Assembly: GCF_040182365.1 (NCBI RefSeq)
Contig: NZ_CP144460.1
Span: forward strand, 4,642,935 to 4,706,934
Length of the DNA stretch: 64,000 nt
Reading direction: 5' to 3'
Origin: Xanthomonas sp. 10-10
Lineage (GTDB): Bacteria > Pseudomonadota > Gammaproteobacteria > Xanthomonadales > Xanthomonadaceae
A model generated the notes under the pieces. It saw nothing but the letters and a program-made list of their open reading frames with translations, searched no databases and was not told the origin of the DNA. Made by a program: the position numbers and the translations under genes. Numbering within the stretch: the first letter of the stretch is position 1; each line of letters opens with the position of its first letter. Below, one piece after another: positions 1 through 9,179 of the stretch.

Positions 1-728
1 TGCAACTGGCACAGGCCGGCTACCGGGTGATCACCATCGATCTGCGCAACCACGGCCATTCCGGCGGCGGGCCGTCGGGCTACGGCACGCGCGAGTCCGA
101 CGACGTGATCGATGTCATCAACGCACTGCAGCCGCGCGGCGAAATCCACGGGCCACTGTATCTGTTCGGCATTTCCTATGGCGCGGCCACCGCGCTGTTC
201 ACTGCCGACAAGCTTGGGCCGCGCGTGGCCGGCGTGGTGGCGATGGAATCCTTCGCCAACGCCGGGCGCGGCATCCGCGACATGGTGCCGCATCTGCTGA
301 CCAGCCAGCCCAGCGGCTGGCGCGGGCACGCGGTGGCGGCGTATGCGCGCTGGCGCTATGCCGACCAGAATCTGGATGCGGTGATCGCCGCCGCCGACAC
401 CCAGCTCAAGCTGGATCTGGACCACGTCGATGTGGCGCAGGCGCTGGCCGACACGCGCAGCTGCGTGCTGCTGCTGCATGGCGATGCCGACCAGCACATT
501 CCGGTGGCGCATGGCCGCGCCCTGGCGCTGGTCAGCACGCGCGCGCATTACGTCGAGTTGCCCGGCGAAACGCATCTGAGCCTCCCGTTGCGGCTGGACC
601 TGCTCGGCGCACCGATCGACCACTGGCTGGCGCAGGTTCAACAAAGCCCGGGCCACTGCCCTGCCCCGCAGGCACTGCCGACCTCCACGCTGGCGGTTGC
701 GATGCCGGTACCGGTGCCCAGTAGCTGA
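1..728 (+). CDS. alpha/beta hydrolase, 5'-truncated by window edge
   Basis: The reading frame is already open at base 3 and runs to a TGA at 726-728, so this is the C-terminal part of a gene that begins before the window. The visible part has an alpha/beta-hydrolase core: an LRNHGHSGG loop, the nucleophile elbow GISYG (G-x-S-x-G), a late acid in HGDAD and the catalytic His in GETH. The order Ser-Asp-His and spacing suit a serine hydrolase or lyso-lipase-like enzyme. The substrate cannot be told from this. The last ~30 residues are Pro/Ala rich and probably disordered. Confidence 0.8.
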   Translation, partial: QLAQAGYRVITIDLRNHGHSGGGPSGYGTRESDDVIDVINALQPRGEIHGPLYLFGISYGAATALFTADKLGPRVAGVVAMESFANAGRGIRDMVPHLLTSQPSGWRGHAVAAYARWRYADQNLDAVIAAADTQLKLDLDHVDVAQALADTRSCVLLLHGDADQHIPVAHGRALALVSTRAHYVELPGETHLSLPLRLDLLGAPIDHWLAQVQQSPGHCPAPQALPTSTLAVAMPVPVPSS

Positions 729-776
729 TCGCCGCAGCCGCTGCGTCCTGTGTACAGGACGCCGCCCGGCACCCGC

Positions 777-1694
777 TCAGCGCGCCGGTACCGGCTGCCG
801 CGCGCGCAGCACGCTGTCGCCGACGAACAGCAGCAGCCCGATCCAGATCGCAGCGAAGCCGATCGCACGCCCCTGGTCGAACGGCTCATGGAAGAACCAC
901 ACCCCCAGCAACAACTGCAGGCTCGGCCCGATGTACTGCAGGATGCCCACCAGCGACAGCGGGATGCGCCGCACGCCGTACGCAAATCCGATCAGCGGCA
1001 CTGCCGTCACCACGCCGCCGAAGATCAGCAGCAGATCGGTCCGCAGATCCCAGCCGCTGAAGAACGCGCCGCCGTGGCCCTGCTCGCCCCAGGCCGCCAG
1101 CAGCAGTGCCGGCAAGAACAGATACACGCTTTCCACGCCCAGGCCGGCCACCGGGTCCACTGCCACCAGCTTGCGCAGCAATCCGTAGAGGCCGAACGAG
1201 ACCGCCAGCCCCAGCGCGATCCACGGCGGTGCGCCGGCATCGATGGTCAGCCACAGCACGCCGATGGCGGCGCACGCCACCGCCAGCCACTGGATGCCGC
1301 GCAGGCGCTCTTTCAGCACCAGCACGCCCAGCAATACGCTCAGCAGTGGATTGATGAAGTAGCCCAGGCTGGCTTCGATCACATGCCCGGCGTTGATGGC
1401 CCAGATATACAGGCCCCAATTGAAGGCAATCGCCACGCTGCTGGCGGCCAGCATCCACAACGCGCGCGGCTGCGCGGCGATCGTGCGCCACCAACGCAGC
1501 CCCGAGCTCGCCACCAGCCAAGCCACCACCAGCAGCGCGCTCCACACGATGCGGTGCGCAATGATCTGCAGCGACGGCACCACCTTGAGCAGATGCCAAT
1601 ACAACGGCACCAGGCCCCAGATCACAAAGCTCGCGGCGGTCATCAGCAGACCGCGCCGCGCTTCCACCGCCGACACCGGCACAGGCGCGCTCAT
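777..1694 (-). CDS. rarD: EamA-family transporter, RarD type
   Basis: Predicted inner-membrane drug/metabolite transporter of the RarD branch, 305 aa, with about ten hydrophobic segments. The N terminus after a short leader reads GLLMTAASFVIWGLVPLYW, typical of RarD. RarD proteins are linked to chloramphenicol sensitivity, but the natural substrate is unknown. The start codon overlaps the stop of the upstream DMT gene (ATGA, 1691-1694), so the two are translationally coupled in one operon. No signature gives the substrate here. Confidence 0.85.
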   Translation of the reverse strand: MSAPVPVSAVEARRGLLMTAASFVIWGLVPLYWHLLKVVPSLQIIAHRIVWSALLVVAWLVASSGLRWWRTIAAQPRALWMLAASSVAIAFNWGLYIWAINAGHVIEASLGYFINPLLSVLLGVLVLKERLRGIQWLAVACAAIGVLWLTIDAGAPPWIALGLAVSFGLYGLLRKLVAVDPVAGLGVESVYLFLPALLLAAWGEQGHGGAFFSGWDLRTDLLLIFGGVVTAVPLIGFAYGVRRIPLSLVGILQYIGPSLQLLLGVWFFHEPFDQGRAIGFAAIWIGLLLFVGDSVLRARQPVPAR

Positions 1695-2587
1695 CGCCGC
1701 GCCCTGGCCAGGGTGACCACCAGCACGCCACCCAGAATCACTGCCATCGCGCCGATGTCGTGCGCGGTGAAGCGCTCATGTCCCAGCCACGCCCCCAACG
1801 CCACCGCAATCACCGGATTGACGTAGGCATAGCTGCCGGCCAGCGCCGGGCGTACGTGATGCAGCAGCCACACGTACGCGGTGAACGCCACGATCGAGCC
1901 GAACACGCACAGATACGCCACGGCCATCAGTCCATGCGGCGTTGGCCAGGCATGCGGGCGCTCGCCGATCAGCAGGCCGGTGCTCACCAGCAACACGCCG
2001 CCGCACAGCATCTGCCCGGCGGCGGTCATGAAGGGCGACGGCAGATCGCGTCCGCGCGACCACACCGAGCCGAATGCCCAGCCGATCGGCGCGATCAGCA
2101 GCAACACCAATCCTCCCGGCGTTGCGGTGAGGCTGCTGCCGGCGTTGAGCCACACCACGCCCACGAATCCGATCACGATGCCCAGCCATTCGCCGCCGCT
2201 GGCGTGCTGCCCGCGCAACGCGCCGAATAGCGCCATCCACAGCGGCACCGACGCCACCGCCGTGGCGGCCAAGCCCGAGGACACGCTGCGCTCTGCCAGC
2301 ACCACCATGCCGTTGCCCAGCAGCAGCAACGCTGCGCCCATCAAGGCCACGTTCTTCCATTGCGCACGCGTCGGCGCCGCCACGCCCCGCCAGCGCAGCA
2401 CGCTGTAGAGCACGCTGCCGGCGATGATGAAGCGCGCGCCGGACACCATCGTCAGCGGCTGCGCGCCGCCTTCCAGCGCAAACCGGATCGCCAGATAGGT
2501 CGAGCCCCAGACCACATAGACCAGCAGCAACGCAACAGCGACCAGCCCGCTGCGCGCAGGCGCTGCAGCGTCGTGAGAGGAAGACAT
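1691..2587 (-). CDS. EamA-family DMT exporter (YedA-like)
   Basis: A 298-aa inner-membrane protein with two EamA repeats of about five helices each. The first helix carries VYVVWGSTYLAIRFALEGG, a motif of the YedA/RhaT-like DMT exporters of amino acids or metabolites. I chose the ATG at 2587 (MSSSHD...), which puts a short cytoplasmic leader before helix 1; an in-frame ATG at 2620 is also possible, and neither has a strong ribosome site. It is the first gene of a two-gene operon with rarD, joined by a 4-base overlap. Substrate unknown. Confidence 0.82.
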   Translation of the reverse strand: MSSSHDAAAPARSGLVAVALLLVYVVWGSTYLAIRFALEGGAQPLTMVSGARFIIAGSVLYSVLRWRGVAAPTRAQWKNVALMGAALLLLGNGMVVLAERSVSSGLAATAVASVPLWMALFGALRGQHASGGEWLGIVIGFVGVVWLNAGSSLTATPGGLVLLLIAPIGWAFGSVWSRGRDLPSPFMTAAGQMLCGGVLLVSTGLLIGERPHAWPTPHGLMAVAYLCVFGSIVAFTAYVWLLHHVRPALAGSYAYVNPVIAVALGAWLGHERFTAHDIGAMAVILGGVLVVTLARARR

Positions 2588-3102
2588 CGGAACAGAGCCA
2601 AGTGCAGCGGAAGCCGCCATTCTAGAGCACCTGCCCAAACCCGAAGACGGCTGGGGGGCAGCTGGCAAGCGTGTACCAGGCGCAGGGACGGCATGCGGCA
2701 CCACTACGGCAGCGCTGGCGTGTCGATGCGCGCAACCGCAGCAGCTGTTTGACGCGACGCAAGAGCCGGCCGACAGGCGCGATGTGGATCATGCGCAGGG
2801 ACTGCAACCGATCGACCGTCCCTGCCACTGCCGGGCACCGGCCGCGCGCGTTGCTGGTCGCGCACGCGTTGTGCTGGTCGCTCCAGCAACGGCTACCAAC
2901 ACGTAGCGGGCAATCGTCAGGTGGGTGTGCAAGGCGCGCTCGGAACCGCAGTCTACGCGCGGTACATGCCGCACCAAAGCACCGGCCGCGACCGCCTGGC
3001 GCAGGGGCACGGTCGTTTCGATAGCTGCCCTGAGCCGCTGCATGCATGCCCTTGCCCGCTTCGCGCGCTATCGTGCAGCTCAACCCTCGTGCCGGAGCGC
3101 AG
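2588..3102. other. intergenic stretch, no gene seen
   Basis: About 500 bases between the divergent DMT operon and the small secreted-protein gene. Short frames exist on both strands, but none has a ribosome site or recognisable protein content. It should hold the two outward promoters; I could not place them with confidence. Confidence 0.5.
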
Positions 3103-3498
3103 ATGCAGCGTCGCCTTCCCTGGCTTGCCATGGCCGCCCTGACCGTCTTATCCACCACTGCAGCGGCACGTACGCTCGAGCCGTGGGAGCTCAGTGGACG
3201 CAAATTGATCGAGGCCGGGCTGGACGGCTCGCTGGCGCCGGAGATCGACGCGCCGAACCAGCCCGAACTCAAGGTCATGGTGTCGGCCAGTCGCGCCGGC
3301 GCCTATGTGCTCGGCGTGGCCAGCACCAGCTATCGCACGCAATGGTGCCTGCCTGCGGGCCAGGCAGACCTGCCGGACCTGCAGGCCATCATCGCCGACC
3401 TTGTCGCGCTACCCGATGCGCGCCTGGACGAGGCGGCCCCCGGCCTGATCATCGAGGCACTGCGCAAGCGCTATCCATGTGGCAAACGCAACACGTAA
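3103..3498 (+). CDS. small secreted protein, hypothetical
   Basis: A 131-aa protein starting at ATG 3103. The frame is open upstream to 3046, but this start puts a signal peptide directly at the N terminus: a basic MQRR, a hydrophobic stretch and an AAA cut before RTLEPW. The mature part is short and mixed alpha/beta, with two cysteines (in TQWC and YPC). I do not recognise the family. It stands alone, convergent with the M28 peptidase. Likely periplasmic. Confidence 0.65.
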   Translation: MQRRLPWLAMAALTVLSTTAAARTLEPWELSGRKLIEAGLDGSLAPEIDAPNQPELKVMVSASRAGAYVLGVASTSYRTQWCLPAGQADLPDLQAIIADLVALPDARLDEAAPGLIIEALRKRYPCGKRNT

Positions 3499-3610
3499 AG
3501 CCGCAGCCGATGCTCCGCGCCCGGGCCGTTGCAGGCAGCGTGCACGGCCAGCGATGGCCACGCAACGCCCGGGCCGGTAAAGCCGCGCCGGGCGTCACAC
3601 CAGTCAGGCC

Positions 3611-5263
3611 TTACTTGCGCGCGGCATCGCTCCTGGCGCGGATGGCCTTGAACTCCGAGCCATCCTGCCAGCTCGGCCACTGCCGGCCGTTGGCCAGCGC
3701 CACGCCCACGTCGTAGACCAGCGTGGTATCAGCCGCATGCCCGGTGGCATCCCACTGCGGGGTCCAGCGGTCGCAGGGCTGGTGGTAGCAGTCGGCAAAG
3801 TATTTATCGCGCAACGCCTTGCCCGCCTTGACGCCGCCCTTGCGCATGTCCAGACCCGGGCCTGCAGTGATCGCCGGCACGCCCATACGCGCGAAGGCGA
3901 AATGGTCGGCGCGGTAAAAGAAGCCCGCTTCCAGATTCGGGTCCGGCGAGTAGGTGCGATCGCGCGCCCTGGCTGCCTGTTCCAGATCGCCTTCCAGCGA
4001 CACGCGGCCACGGCCCCACGACGCGATATCGCGCGTCGGGCCATCCGGGCTGAACATCTCCATGTTGAGTACCGCCACGGTCTTGTCCAACGGCGCCAGC
4101 GGATGGGCGGCGTAATAGTTGGCGCCGAGCAGGCCCTTTTCTTCGGCGGTCAATGCAATGAAATACAGCGTGCGCTGCGGTTTGGGGCCGGCGGCGAACA
4201 CGCGCGCCAGTTCCAGCACGCTGGCCACGCCGGTGGCGTTGTCCACTGCTCCGCGCCGCACCGTGTCGCCGCTGGCATCGGCCTTGCCGATCCCGAACGC
4301 ATCCCAGTGCGCGGAGAAGATCACCGTCTCGTCCGGATGCTGGCTGCCGGTGAGCTTGGCCACCACGTTATGCGTCACCACGCGTTCGCGCTTGAGCTTG
4401 AAGTCCACCGACAACGTGGCATCGCCCAGCGGCATCGGTACGAAGTCGCGCTGTTGCGCGCGCTGCTTGGCCTGTTCGAAATCCAGCCCGGCCTGCTTGA
4501 ACAGCGACGTGGCCAGGGTCCGCTGCATCCAGCCGCGCACCGGCACATGCTGCGCGCGGGCATCGGCATCGCTGCGTTCGATATCGAACAACGGCGACAG
4601 GCCCGAGCTCTGCACCGTGGCCCAGCCATACGCGGCCGGCGCGGTCTCGTGCACGATCAGCACACCGGCGGCGCCGCGGCGAGCGGCTTCTTCGTACTTG
4701 TAGGTCCAACGGCCGTAGTAGGTGACCGCCTTGCCGTCGAACGCACCGGGCTGTGCGGTGTCGAAGTCGGCATCGTTGATCAGCACCACGGCGATCTTGC
4801 CGCGCAGGTCCACGCCCTTGTAGTCGTCCCACTGCCGCTCCGGCGCGCTGATGCCGTAGCCGACGAACACCAGCGGCGCATTCTTCAACGCCACCTTGTC
4901 GATCGGCCGCAGGCTCTGCAAGGTCACATCGGTACCGTTGACCAACGCCTGCGTCTTGCCGCCCACACGCAACATCGCCCCGACCGGGCCATCCACCTGC
5001 GCACGGACCAGCGGCACGGCCTGGGTCCAGCCACCCTGCTCGCCACCCGGCTGCACGCCCGCGGCCTTGAACTGCTCGACCAGATAATCGACCGTGCGCT
5101 GCTCGCCGGCGCTGGCCGGCGCACGGCCTTCGAATTCATCCGATGCCAGAAGCCGCACGTGCCGCGACAACGCCTCGGCATCGATGCCGCCACCGGGCAG
5201 ATCGTTGGCGGCCTGCGCCACACCTCCCACGAACAGGCAGGCAGACAACAACAGGATGCGCAT
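3611..5263 (-). CDS. M28-family metallopeptidase with PA domain
   Basis: Secreted zinc aminopeptidase-type enzyme of 550 aa. The start at 5263 gives a signal peptide (MRILLLSACLFVGGVAQA). A PA insert lies at about 110-270 (VFVGYGISAPE, DLRGKIAVVL). The M28 catalytic domain follows: SAHWDAFG (metal His/Asp), GAVDNATG (bridging Asp), TAEEKGLLG (general base and metal Glu), and a late metal His in YRADHFAF. The frame is open well upstream of 5263, but that extension has no membrane or signal logic and is not coding. It probably trims peptides in the periplasm or outside the cell. Confidence 0.9.
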   Translation of the reverse strand: MRILLLSACLFVGGVAQAANDLPGGGIDAEALSRHVRLLASDEFEGRAPASAGEQRTVDYLVEQFKAAGVQPGGEQGGWTQAVPLVRAQVDGPVGAMLRVGGKTQALVNGTDVTLQSLRPIDKVALKNAPLVFVGYGISAPERQWDDYKGVDLRGKIAVVLINDADFDTAQPGAFDGKAVTYYGRWTYKYEEAARRGAAGVLIVHETAPAAYGWATVQSSGLSPLFDIERSDADARAQHVPVRGWMQRTLATSLFKQAGLDFEQAKQRAQQRDFVPMPLGDATLSVDFKLKRERVVTHNVVAKLTGSQHPDETVIFSAHWDAFGIGKADASGDTVRRGAVDNATGVASVLELARVFAAGPKPQRTLYFIALTAEEKGLLGANYYAAHPLAPLDKTVAVLNMEMFSPDGPTRDIASWGRGRVSLEGDLEQAARARDRTYSPDPNLEAGFFYRADHFAFARMGVPAITAGPGLDMRKGGVKAGKALRDKYFADCYHQPCDRWTPQWDATGHAADTTLVYDVGVALANGRQWPSWQDGSEFKAIRARSDAARK

Positions 5264-5910
5264 CGGGTTCACGGCAAGGCCTTGCAACAGGTAGATGACA
5301 CACAGTTTACAAGCGCGCGGCCAACACTGGAGGGGTATGCCAGGACACTGCATCCAATCGGAGGAGCTGGACGCTTGGCTGAGAGCAGACGATTCCTGGT
5401 TTGGCGCCAGGACGCTGGCCAGCACGCCATCGCAGAGCACCCCGCCCGTACGTCCCGATAGGACCTTCCGCGATGGTGCGCGCGGGCAACGACCGTCGAA
5501 ATGGACGGTGTGCGTGTTTGTGATCTGGCCATCACTGACACTGTCGATATGGCTGCGTGCGCGGTGAGCTTCCCGCTTCAAGCCGAGCAATGATGGAGCG
5601 TTGAAGAGGGTCACCGACAACCTGTCTGGTGCGGTGCCCTCGCCGCTTGCCGGACCGTTGGCGGCATGGGTGCCGCCATCGAGCTCCCATGGACGGGTCA
5701 CGGCGTGTCCCGCAAGCGGTGAGGGCACCGCGCACTCGACTCACCAGGCTTGAAGATAGCCCGCGCCCGCAAGGCGCGAAATCTCGGCATCCGGAAATGA
5801 TTGGCTAGCGTAGATGGTGCAGTTGTGGGGCAGTTGGTCTGTCACTTGCTGCAGGGCCTTATCCACCCACCATCGCGGGACACGCTGCAAGTGCCAGCTA
5901 CTCCAAGAGG
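5264..5910. other. intergenic stretch with one dispersed repeat
   Basis: About 650 bases between the M28 peptidase start and the MBL hydrolase stop. It holds the palindromic repeat listed separately and no convincing gene. The promoter of the M28 gene should lie in the first ~100 bases after 5263, but no clear -35/-10 pair is seen. Confidence 0.5.
5629..5735. repeat. palindromic intergenic repeat, copy 1
   Basis: A ~105-base element whose ends form a long inverted repeat: gcggtgccctcgccgcttgc at 5631-5650 pairs with gcaagcggtgagggcaccgc at 5712-5731 with a single mismatch. An inner perfect hairpin, TGGCGGCA-TGGG-TGCCGCCA, lies at 5659-5678. A diverged copy with the same inner hairpin and the same 'ggcgtgtcccg' block is at about 35680-35795. 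This looks like a small non-coding dispersed repeat (REP/MITE-like). No ORF lies inside it. Confidence 0.75.
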
Positions 5911-6849
5911 CTAGCGCGTCGCGCGATCCAGCCAGCACGCCAGGCCCTGTGCATTGAGCTCGATATCGATGGCCAGCAACTGCTCCACCGCCGCATCGTC
6001 CAGGCGGCAACCATGTTGGCGCGCGCGCTCCAGATACAACTCGGTCAACGCCGCCACCATGCAGCGGTGACGGTCCGCACGTGCTGCGCAGCCCAGCGCA
6101 ATCTCGGTCATCGCATGGATCTGCTGCGTCAATGCGCGCGCCAGCGGCTCGGGCGCGGTGACCCGACCGTAATGGGTGAGATACATCGCCTGCGGCGCAA
6201 CCTCCATCAAGCGGGCGATCGACTGCAGCATCGCCTCCGGCTCGAACTGCACCGGCGAGGAGGTCGGCACGATGAAGGCGCCTTGCGCGCTATCGAGCTG
6301 GCGATACGACAGCCCGAACGTGTCGCCGGTGAACCAGCTGCGACTGCGCGCGTCCCACACGCACAGATGATGGCGCGCATGTCCGGGCGTATCGATCGTG
6401 CGCAGCGCACGTTCGCCCAGCAGCACCGATTGACCATCGACCGCCTCCACCACGCGCTCGGCAGGCACCGGCACGATCTCGCCGTAGCTGCGCGCCATTT
6501 CCGCCTCGCCATACACCGCGGTAGCGCCGGCAATCAGGCGTGCGGGGTCGATCAGATGCGGCGCACCGCGTGGATGCACCAGCACGCGCGCATTGGGCAG
6601 ATGTTGCAGCAAGGCCCCGGCACCGCCGGCGTGATCCAGGTGCACATGGGTCAGGATCAACCATTCCACCTGCGCAGGCGTCAATCCGGCCGCCTGCACT
6701 GCCGCCAACATGTGCGGCACCGACAGCGAGGTCCCGCAATCGACAAACGCCCCGCGTTGCGCCTCGACAATCAGATACGCCGCGTCGAACTGCACGCCGC
6801 CGAAGCCGGTGTCGACGGTGTGGATGCTGGAATCGGCCAGTGCTGTCAT
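5911..6849 (-). CDS. MBL-fold metallo-hydrolase
   Basis: A 312-aa cytoplasmic metallo-beta-lactamase-fold hydrolase. The binuclear metal motif HxHxDH is present as THVHLDHAGG near residue 80, followed by further ligands in DTPGHARHH and the C-terminal LTHYG. The start at 6849 has a good ribosome site (GGGGCAGGA just before ATG). The substrate is unknown: family members hydrolyse thioesters, lactones or glyoxalase-type esters. It is monocistronic. Confidence 0.85.
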   Translation of the reverse strand: MTALADSSIHTVDTGFGGVQFDAAYLIVEAQRGAFVDCGTSLSVPHMLAAVQAAGLTPAQVEWLILTHVHLDHAGGAGALLQHLPNARVLVHPRGAPHLIDPARLIAGATAVYGEAEMARSYGEIVPVPAERVVEAVDGQSVLLGERALRTIDTPGHARHHLCVWDARSRSWFTGDTFGLSYRQLDSAQGAFIVPTSSPVQFEPEAMLQSIARLMEVAPQAMYLTHYGRVTAPEPLARALTQQIHAMTEIALGCAARADRHRCMVAALTELYLERARQHGCRLDDAAVEQLLAIDIELNAQGLACWLDRATR

Positions 6850-7048
6850 TCCTGCCCCGTGACGATGAAGACAGCCGCAGTGTAGGCGCAGGCACTGCGT
6901 GCGCGGTGTGCCGACGGTTCCAGGCAACGATGAATTAACGCAAGTGATTCAAACACCTGGCAGGCGACGTGATCGATCTCGGCGCCGCACGCGGGATGCG
7001 ATCAGCACGCGTGCAAGGCTGCCGCCGCCGCTTGCGCGCGTGCCTCGG

Positions 7049-8338
7049 TCACGCGTCGCGCAGCACCTGGATCGCCGCAAGAATCGCATCGACGTGCGCC
7101 TGCGCATGCACGCCCGGCAACTGCAGATCGCTGGCCTGCCCGGCCTGTTTCAGCCGCGCGATCAGCTGGCCTGCATCGCGCGGCGAGGCAAAACCGTCGC
7201 TCTGCAGCAGCAGCGCACCGGCCCCATCGTTCAACTTGAAATAGAACTGGCCATCGTTTTCGCGGTATTGCTTGAACACCGGCAAGGCGATCTTCTCGCC
7301 CGCCTGCGCGGCCGCAGGACCGGCCTGATCGGATAGATCGCGCAGACCCACCGCATTGCGCAGCTCGGCCAGCAGTGGCGTGGCATAGCGCGCACGCAGG
7401 CGCGCACCACCGGCGCGCAGAATCGCTTCGATCTTGGCCGGCTCGGCCATCAATGCTTCGTAACGCGCGCGCAGCGGCGCGATCTCCCGATCGATCCGCT
7501 CGAACAGCTGTTGCTTGGCATCGCCCCAGCCGATGCCGTCGGCAAATGCCTGGGCAAATGCAGCGGTTTCCTGCGGCGTGGCGAAAGCCTGATACAGCTG
7601 GAACAACGCCGACCCCTGCGTGTCCTTGGCCTGGCCCGGCGCACGCGAATCGGTCAGGATCGAGAACACCAGCTTGCGCAGTTCCTCGCGCGGGGCGAAC
7701 AGCGCAATCGTATTGCCGTAGCTCTTGCTCATCTTGCGGCCATCCAGGCCCGGCAAGGTGGACACCTGCTCGTCGATCACCGCATCGGGCAGGGTAAAGA
7801 AGTCGCGGCCGTACACATGATTGAAGCGTTGGGCAAAATCTCGCGCCATTTCGATGTGCTGGATCTGATCGCGCCCCACCGGCACCTTGTGCGCGTTGAA
7901 GATCAAGATATCCGCCGCCATCAGCACCGGGTACATGAACAAGCCCGCACTCACGCCTGCATCGTCGTCCTCACCGTCGGCACGATTCTTGTCCACCGCC
8001 GCCTTGTAGGCATGGGCGCGATTGAGGATGCCCTTGCCGGCCACGCAGGTGAGCAACCACATCAACTCGGTGGTCTCGGGCACATCGGACTGGCGATAGA
8101 ACCAGACCTTGTCCGGGTCCAGGCCGCAGGCCAGCCAGCTTGCGGCGATTTCCAGGGTGGAGCGCTGCGTGCGCGCCGGATCCTGCGCCTTGATCAGGCT
8201 GTGCAGGTCGGCCAGGAAATAGAAGCTCTCCGCGTCGTCGCCAGCGCTGGCCTGGATGGCCGGGCGGATCGCGCCGACGTAGTTGCCAAGGTGCGGGGTG
8301 CCGGAGGTGGTAATGCCGGTGAGAACGCGAGTGGTCAT
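7049..8338 (-). CDS. trpS: tryptophanyl-tRNA synthetase, long form
   Basis: Class I aminoacyl-tRNA synthetase that charges tRNA-Trp. The HIGH-type motif appears as GTPHLGNYVG near residue 13 and the KMSKS motif as GRKMSKSYGN near residue 200. At 429 aa it is about 95 residues longer than the E. coli enzyme. The extra part is a C-terminal segment (about 335-429) with an FYFKLNDGAGALLLQSDGF stretch, which looks like a small added domain. The core residues for catalysis are all present, so this is an active housekeeping enzyme. Confidence 0.96.
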   Translation of the reverse strand: MTTRVLTGITTSGTPHLGNYVGAIRPAIQASAGDDAESFYFLADLHSLIKAQDPARTQRSTLEIAASWLACGLDPDKVWFYRQSDVPETTELMWLLTCVAGKGILNRAHAYKAAVDKNRADGEDDDAGVSAGLFMYPVLMAADILIFNAHKVPVGRDQIQHIEMARDFAQRFNHVYGRDFFTLPDAVIDEQVSTLPGLDGRKMSKSYGNTIALFAPREELRKLVFSILTDSRAPGQAKDTQGSALFQLYQAFATPQETAAFAQAFADGIGWGDAKQQLFERIDREIAPLRARYEALMAEPAKIEAILRAGGARLRARYATPLLAELRNAVGLRDLSDQAGPAAAQAGEKIALPVFKQYRENDGQFYFKLNDGAGALLLQSDGFASPRDAGQLIARLKQAGQASDLQLPGVHAQAHVDAILAAIQVLRDA

Positions 8339-8425
8339 CTGCGTAATGCCAGGGAGTCAGCGCGCGAGTTTAACGGTTCCGCGTGCTGCCCATCCCATCA
8401 CCACCGACGACGTCCCTGCCAGACG

Positions 8426-8456
8426 CGCAACGGGCCGCATAGCGCGGCCCGTTGCG
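8426..8456 (-). terminator. perfect hairpin downstream of csbD
   Basis: A 13-bp perfect stem (CGCAACGGGCCGC, 8426-8438, pairing with 8444-8456) with a 5-base loop sits between the CsbD-like gene and trpS. There is no T-run after it, so it is either a weak terminator or an mRNA-stabilising hairpin at the end of the csbD transcript. Confidence 0.5.
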
Positions 8457-8510
8457 TGCATCGGTACCGGGCACTCTCGCTCACCTTGCGGGAGCGCGAG
8501 TGCCTGCCGA

Positions 8511-8720
8511 TCAGGTGTCGTCGCGCAGCGACTTCTCGAACGCGCGGACCTCGGTCTGGGCGCGGTCGCGGTCCCAGCCATAGCGTTCCTGCAGCTTGCC
8601 CTGCAGATATTCCGCATTGCCTTCGGCAACCTTGAAATCGTCGTCGGTGAGGTCGCCCCACTTGGCCTGTGCCTTGCCTTTGAGTTGGGTCCACTTGCCG
8701 GAAATGATGTCAGTGTTCAT
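8511..8720 (-). CDS. CsbD-family stress protein (YjbJ-like)
   Basis: A 69-aa soluble, highly charged protein starting at ATG 8720. It has the CsbD pattern: [20 protein letters not shown] near the N terminus, then a [15 protein letters not shown] repeat. In other bacteria CsbD/YjbJ proteins are induced by general stress, phosphate starvation or stationary phase; the biochemical role is unknown. It lies beside two entericidin-like lipoprotein genes on the same strand, a common stress-gene neighbourhood. Confidence 0.88.
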   Translation of the reverse strand: MNTDIISGKWTQLKGKAQAKWGDLTDDDFKVAEGNAEYLQGKLQERYGWDRDRAQTEVRAFEKSLRDDT

Positions 8721-8918
8721 TGCGTTGACTCCGCTGATGCGGCCGCGATTGACCGTGCCGGCAGGTTGCCCACGCGCGCGTTTGTTGTGCATCAAGAGGT
8801 GTCAAGCCGGCGATCACCGCACTGAACAGGCGCGTGCAGCGTTGTGCCACATCCGCAGGCAGGCGGGGCGACGGCGGCGATGCGGTGCACATCGGCCAGA
8901 GCGCGCCCGATGCCGGAC

Positions 8919-8949
8919 AAAAAAAACGGGCCTTGCGGCCCGTTTTTTG
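8919..8949. terminator. bidirectional Rho-independent terminator
   Basis: An A-run, then ACGGGCC-TTGC-GGCCCGT, then a T-run: a classic intrinsic terminator readable on either strand. It lies 18 bases past the stop of the first entericidin gene and should end that transcript before csbD. Confidence 0.85.
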
Positions 8950-8966
8950 TTGCATGCGGCGTCAGA

Positions 8967-9101
8967 TCACTTACGCGCTGCGTCTTCCACTTTCTCGCCG
9001 GCACCCTGCACGTCCTTGCCAGCACCTGCGACGGTGTTGCAACCCGACAGCATCGCGACCGAGAACATCGACAGCACCAGCAGCACAATTGCACGCTTCA
9101 T
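8967..9101 (-). CDS. entericidin A/B-family lipoprotein
   Basis: A 44-aa peptide with a lipoprotein signal (MKRAIVLLVLSMFS...LSGC), then a short mature part, CNTVAGAGKDVQGAGEKVED, the entericidin signature. The ATG at 9101 has a GAAGGAG ribosome site. Entericidins are small membrane lipoproteins first described as an antidote/toxin pair in enterics; in Xanthomonas-type genomes they are usually treated as envelope stress lipoproteins. A paralog follows immediately upstream. Confidence 0.88.
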   Translation of the reverse strand: MKRAIVLLVLSMFSVAMLSGCNTVAGAGKDVQGAGEKVEDAARK

Positions 9102-9179
9102 AACAAACTCCTTCGTGGGTAAAGCGGCGTGTTGCCGCAGATCAATCACATCAAACACGTGCCACGCGACGGTGACGAA

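Noticed and set aside
5264..5728. N-terminal extension of the M28 peptidase frame
   Set aside because: The frame is open but crosses the palindromic repeat, and the residues have no signal; the signal peptide begins at 5263.
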